A stretch of DNA of 64,000 nt from positions 17,405,221 through 17,469,220 of the forward strand of contig NC_092027.1 in the NCBI RefSeq assembly GCF_042242105.1. Reading direction: 5' to 3'. The notes below the pieces were generated by a model that did not search any database, had not been told where the DNA came from, and was given only the letters and a program-made list of their open reading frames with translations. Below are positions 59,796-64,000 of the stretch, piece by piece. The stretch's first letter is position 1. The number at the start of each line of letters is the position of its first letter. Both the position numbers and the translations under genes were made by a program. This DNA is from Pempheris klunzingeri. Taxonomy: Eukaryota; Chordata; Actinopteri; Acropomatiformes; Pempheridae.

Positions 59796-60133
59796 GTGAG
59801 ATTTTGAATCCATATTTTAATAGATCCAGATGTTATCACCAGTGAAAGTGACATTGAGGTGACACTGGGGAGCCCAATGACAAGAACTGTCAGGTTGTGT
59901 GGCATAAAAACATGTTGACCTCACATACAGTGTAAAAACACGCATAGCCAGTAAAATCCAGTCACATGTGGAATGGCACTACTTCGTTTATTATAATGCT
60001 GCTATTTAGCAATTGCAGGTCCTCTTTAAATAAGTGTTAACTGAATGGGCTTTCTAGGCATGCCATCAATTGTGGTCATCATGGTGCTCATAAATAGATT
60101 TAAGAGTATTTGTCCCTTTAAGGCTTTCTCAGA

Positions 60134-60181
<48 letters not shown>

Positions 60182-62332
60182 GGCTGCATGCTCAGTAATT
60201 TGGTCAACAGAAGTCACAGTTTAGCCTCCAGATACACAATCTGTGTTAAGCCTACTCCTCCCCTCACTCTGTCTCTCCCTCTCTCTCTCTGTCTCTTCAT
60301 GCATGCCATGTTTTCTGTAAACAGGGAGAACTGGAGAAGTTAAACCAGTCCACGGATGACATTAACCGCTGGGAGAGCGAGCTGGAGGTGAGACCCGTCA
60401 CCAGCCGTGGCTGAGCTGCAAAAACACACCCAGCTCAAGGAGCCGTTAAGTCTTCACACTTAAAATCTAATGTTTTACTCTGAACTATCTGCACCGTGAG
60501 ACAATTCATCTCATCTCCAGTACAGTTTCATGTGTTCCAGGAATTTTTCCTAGCAACAAGGCACAGAAAACAGTAGCAGGAGCTGCTTTTGAGGGAAAAT
60601 GTGGAAAAACTGAAGCAGCAGCTGTCACTCCCATTTAATAACACCGTATGAAGTCTTTGTGCTACAAGAGGCAAAAATGAACTGAGTGTTTAAATATAAT
60701 ATTTGAATGGCACATTTGGAGCAATCTAAATCCCAAGTGAGGTGCTCTCCTCCTTTCCTCAGCCTTCCTTTTAACAAACACACCAAACACTTTTAAAAAG
60801 GAAAAAGGCAGTAAAAAGCAGCGAGGAACAGAACAAAGACGGATGGTAGGTAAATGGTTTTAAATGTGTGCTTGGAGGGTTACTGCTCAGCAAAAGTAAA
60901 AACATTCCAGAGACAGGCCACAGTTTTTCTTTTCCTCAAAGTAGGCCTCTTCTGCTTCTCATTAGACCTTCATTCACGTCCGAACACCGAGAGCCAGTGC
61001 TGGAATGATTATAACAACAGGCAGAGAGGCTGAGGGAGAAGCCAGGGCTGTGTATACACACATCTAAGTGTTGGAACCGTCGTTATATACTGCTTAAATC
61101 ATCGTTTCAAGCTAAAGGTAATCATTATAGATCCTGGTTATTTTTGCACATCTGGGATGAAGGGACTTTTTGGGAAAATGTAAATTTTTTCCACTCCTTT
61201 GGCAATATTTTCACGCAACAGTTGTGTCAGTAGAGTTCCTGATACAAATATATACATAGACATAAGCAAACAGATAAAAAGAAAGAAGGCCATTCATCGT
61301 GAGGCAGAATGAAAGTCGGGAGCTGAAGAATGTGAAAAGTGCCACAGGCAGGCTGCAGGCGGCTTTCCTGCACAGTCTGGAGTTGATTAAGGACGATGTG
61401 CGGTAGATTCAGAGGATTCGGGAGGAGCTGAGGCAGCGAGGTTAAATCCAGGCTCAGATACAAGGTTCTCTACTCTGCCAGCGTAACTGTAAACCTCTCA
61501 TGGCCTGGCAGAGATATAAGATTGTGATTTACCTTATACCTCACTGGCTGCGTGCTGTGTCACTATTTCTCTGCAGGAACAGGAAGTCAGGAAGCATAAT
61601 GATGTCACAGGAATCAGGTTTCCTGTAGCGCCCTCTCCCTTTTCTCTTTTTTACCCTAACATCAGTTTTATGAACAGGATGCAGGTGTGGCTGCCTCTCA
61701 AACTCCCACACAAGAGACACAACTGCACACACACACACACACACACAGACAGGTGGCCTGCCTCAGTAATTCTGTTTTATAGATTAGCTGATGACAGACC
61801 TCATCTAGGAATAACAAGTCTACTGTCACAGTCCCACCTTTGGCCTTATGCAAGAAGGTGCACACAGACACACACACACAGCTGTTGTCACGCATGTTAT
61901 ATCATTGCACACAAACAGTCACGATTTCACCACCAAAGAATGTACATAAGGAGCAATTGGAACAAAGGACAAAACTGACATACAGCTGCAGTGTACATGA
62001 ATGCACGTGCTTAAACTAAAAAACTGATTTTCAGCTTCTATTTAAATGGTTTGACCTTGACATTGTCGAAGTGCCTCGAGCTATAGACTATAACAACACA
62101 GAGTCTACAGCCATGTCAGCATCTCTGTGAAGCTGCACTTGGACGCAGCTGTAATGTGATGTTTCGCAGGAATGCTAATTTAGCATGCAAAGATTTGCAA
62201 ATTAGCACTCAACACACATCTGAGGCTGATGAGAGTGTCATTCATTCAATACCGCAAGAATACCACACTGCAGTCATGGCTAAAAATTGTTCTGCATCCT
62301 CATGGCAATGTCTCACTGTGATTGTCAAGTTT

Positions 62333-62378
<46 letters not shown>

Positions 62379-62519
62379 TTGTATGTGTAGGACTGTCGTC
62401 AGCGGTTTCGTGCGGTGCTGGTGGAAGCAACAGTGAAACTGGATGAGCAGGTGAAGAGGATTGGACGAGCTGTGGATGACTCAAAACCATACTGGGAAGC
62501 TCGCAAAGTAGCAAGACAG
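59712..62519 (+). CDS. sh3bp5: sh3bp5 (Sab), first three coding exons, gene continues past the right edge
   Basis: SH3BP5 is a coiled-coil Rab11 guanine-nucleotide exchange factor and a JNK- and BTK-binding protein of the outer mitochondrial membrane. Exons 59712-59795, 60325-60387 and 62391-62519 (all phase 0) give 92 residues. After a variable N-terminus, EEEEEVDPRIQ, GELEKLNQSTDDIN, VLVEATVKLDEQVKRIG and DDSKPYWEARKVARQ match SH3BP5. SH3BP5L differs (DPRIQEELEHLNQ). The ATG is the first after an in-frame TGA at 59679-59681. The N-terminus is shorter than in human. INRW replaces INRR of human. The next exon (AQLEAQKAT block) is not in 62520-64000. Which fish paralogue (a or b) is unclear. 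Confidence 0.94.
60325..60387 (+). CDS. sh3bp5: sh3bp5 coding exon 2
   Basis: A 63-bp exon, acceptor TTCTGTAAACAG|GGA, encoding GELEKLNQSTDDINRWESEL E, with donor GAG|GTGAGA. It is too short to appear as a long open frame. Confidence 0.93.
60388..62390 (+). other. sh3bp5 intron 2
   Basis: No exon seen. A (CA)n lies at 61731-61748. A (GT)n at 62339-62375 ends only 15 bases before the exon 3 acceptor. Intron 1 (59796-60324) carries (CA)n-(GA)n at 60135-60181. Confidence 0.65.
62339..62375 (+). repeat. (GT)n adjoining the sh3bp5 exon 3 acceptor
   Basis: About 37 bases of pure GT, followed by GCGTTTGTATGTGTAG and the exon. Confidence 0.93.
62391..62519 (+). CDS. sh3bp5: sh3bp5 coding exon 3
   Basis: Acceptor GTATGTGTAG|GAC, then DCRQRFRAVLVEATVKLDEQ, VKRIGRAVDDSKPYWEARKV, ARQ and donor CAG|GTACAC. 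43 codons of the first coiled-coil. It is flanked by (GT)n and (CA)n tracts (see findings). Confidence 0.95.
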
Positions 62520-62521
62520 GT

Positions 62522-62558
62522 ACACACACACTATTCACGCACACACACACACACACAC
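62522..62558 (+). repeat. (CA)n adjoining the sh3bp5 exon 3 donor
   Basis: ACACACACAC begins inside the donor region, and a second CA run spans about 62540-62558. Complementary to the GT tract on the other side of the exon. Confidence 0.9.
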
Positions 62559-63296
62559 TCACAGAAGAGAGCTGGACTGACTCCGAGATCGGCAAACAGA
62601 GAGTGTGAGGGCAGGTTTACTGCGGATTAGTGATGAGAAGTTTAAAGAGCTCAGCTTATATCTACTTAAAGGAGCACGGTCACGTGAATTCTATTTTTAA
62701 ACTTGTCGTGCGCACACACACGCACGCACACACACACACAGCTCAGTAATGAAATTCTGAGCTGCACTGAAACTGCTAGACTTGCCATAATTTTGCTAAT
62801 CTTGTTTACTCCCTTTGCTGCATCTTAGAGGTCTCTGTGTTTTCATGCTTGATGCAAATAGATCCTAAGTAGGCTGTCCTCCCCGATGGCTAGCGCACTG
62901 ATTTGTGCTGTTCCCTCTCCAGGGGGTCGTGTCCTTTACTGTCTAATTGCTCTCGCCTGTTGAGGCTTTCATTTGATTGGATAGCACCAGAAATTTAGAG
63001 TCCAGCGCAGTCCTCCTCTCAACCAGTACAGAAGAAGCTTATGAGTCATTCATCAGCAGGCTGACGTTTGTGTGTCAGAGCTGAGCTGTCAAACTGAAAT
63101 AGACTGTGTGTGTGTGTGTGTGTGTGTGTGTCCTTGCTTATCTCTGCTGCAAAATGACAAACTACCTGCCAGTGGCATCTGCCTATGACAGGAACACGTG
63201 AGAGTCAGGGATTACTGGGAGGTTTTGAATTTTGATGGGACCTGTGTTCACGTGGAAGGAGCAGAGGACCTTCCTAGCTTTGTGTATGTGTATGTA

Positions 63297-63382
<86 letters not shown>

Positions 63383-64000
63383 TATGATCAAGAGGATTCA
63401 ATAGCCAAAGCCGATGAAGGCCTCGGGTTAAACTAGCGTGTTGTCTGGTAATGATTTATGGATGAATATTTAATATTTAATACATGACCTATTTTAGAGG
63501 GATTCACATGCTTACCCTCACTGACCCTCCCTACTGGAAAACACACACACACACGATAATGCACCTACCCCCTCCTATAAGTCAGCTTCAGCCCCCAACC
63601 CCCCATGTTTTCCCCACTACATTCCAGCAGACTGGGGGGCGGTGTATAGGAATTTGCCTGTACTGTCCTATCTTTTGTCCTTTTTACCCAGCATTCTCTT
63701 CTGCACCACTGCCTGTCTATCTGGCTGTCTGTCTCCCGTACGCCTCTCTCCCTCTCTGTTCCAGTCACCTCTGTCTACCGCTTCACCCTCTATCTTGCAC
63801 ATCCCAAAAGCTGTAAGTGGGATGTGGAAGACAAAGGTGTCAGACGTGATGACAGTGTCTGACACATGAATTATACACGAGTCATGTGCACAGTTACACA
63901 AACACACACACACACACACATACAGTACACGCACATGACAAAAAACCCCGCCCTTTAGTAGGATGATATTAACAGGCATCATGCATACACGAGGTGACAG
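62559..64000 (+). other. sh3bp5 intron 3 (5' part)
   Basis: No exon seen up to the right edge. It holds (TG)n at 63103-63131, a long (TG)n at 63301-63379 and (CA)n at 63900-63919. A short perfect inverted repeat (GTGTCAGAC/GTCTGACAC) lies at 63837-63865. Confidence 0.6.
63301..63379 (+). repeat. (TG)n microsatellite
   Basis: About 79 bases of uninterrupted TG, preceded by TGTATG variants from 63281. In sh3bp5 intron 3. Confidence 0.93.

Noticed and set aside
1..64000. CRISPR arrays, insertion sequences, phage genes, operons
   Set aside because: No regularly spaced direct repeats or bacterial genes are present. All genes are vertebrate and intron-containing.

Overview
This window is nuclear DNA of a ray-finned fish, most likely a percomorph teleost. 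The evidence is vertebrate intron-exon genes with GT-AG junctions, very many (TG)n/(CA)n microsatellites, tRNA-derived SINEs with A tails, L2-type retroelement tails ending in AATAAAGTATC or AATAAAGTCC, and MITE and fold-back families that I know from fish genomes. I see no bacterial, viral or organellar gene, no CRISPR array and no stand-alone tRNA or rRNA gene.

Five protein-coding genes can be read by splicing exons by eye. (1) cyria (FAM49A, a Rac1-binding negative regulator of SCAR/WAVE) lies on the minus strand at 2306-8391. It enters from the left edge, and only its 5' coding exons are present. It has two different first coding exons, at 8322-8391 and 7092-7164. (2) txnl4a (the U5 snRNP 15 kDa protein Dim1), minus, 39810-41509, is complete: three coding exons, 142 aa. 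(3) znrf2 (a membrane-anchored RING E3 ligase), minus, 43824-49132, is complete: four exons, 195 aa. (4) mturn (maturin), minus, 52201-58036, is complete: three exons, 129 aa. (5) sh3bp5 (Sab, a Rab11 GEF), plus, starts at 59712 and runs off the right edge. Its first three coding exons (92 codons) are present. mturn and sh3bp5 are head-to-head over about 1.7 kb. mturn and znrf2 keep the tandem order and orientation they have on human 7p14, as I recall it.

The stretch from 8.4 to 39.5 kb contains no coding exon I can recognise. It is probably the 5' noncoding part and long upstream introns of cyria and/or intergenic DNA. It carries microsatellites, a minus-strand SINE, a fold-back element, a MITE with terminal inverted repeats, a LINE ORF remnant and some complex unique sequence that may be regulatory.

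I found no new multi-gene system. The most interesting observations are: the paired first coding exons of cyria, where joining both creates an early stop; sh3bp5 exon 3 bracketed by complementary (GU)n and (CA)n tracts; the mturn exon 2 acceptor whose pyrimidine tract is mostly a UG repeat; a perfect 22-bp stem hairpin in mturn intron 2; and a palindromic element family present four times, one copy apparently interrupted by a retroelement tail.
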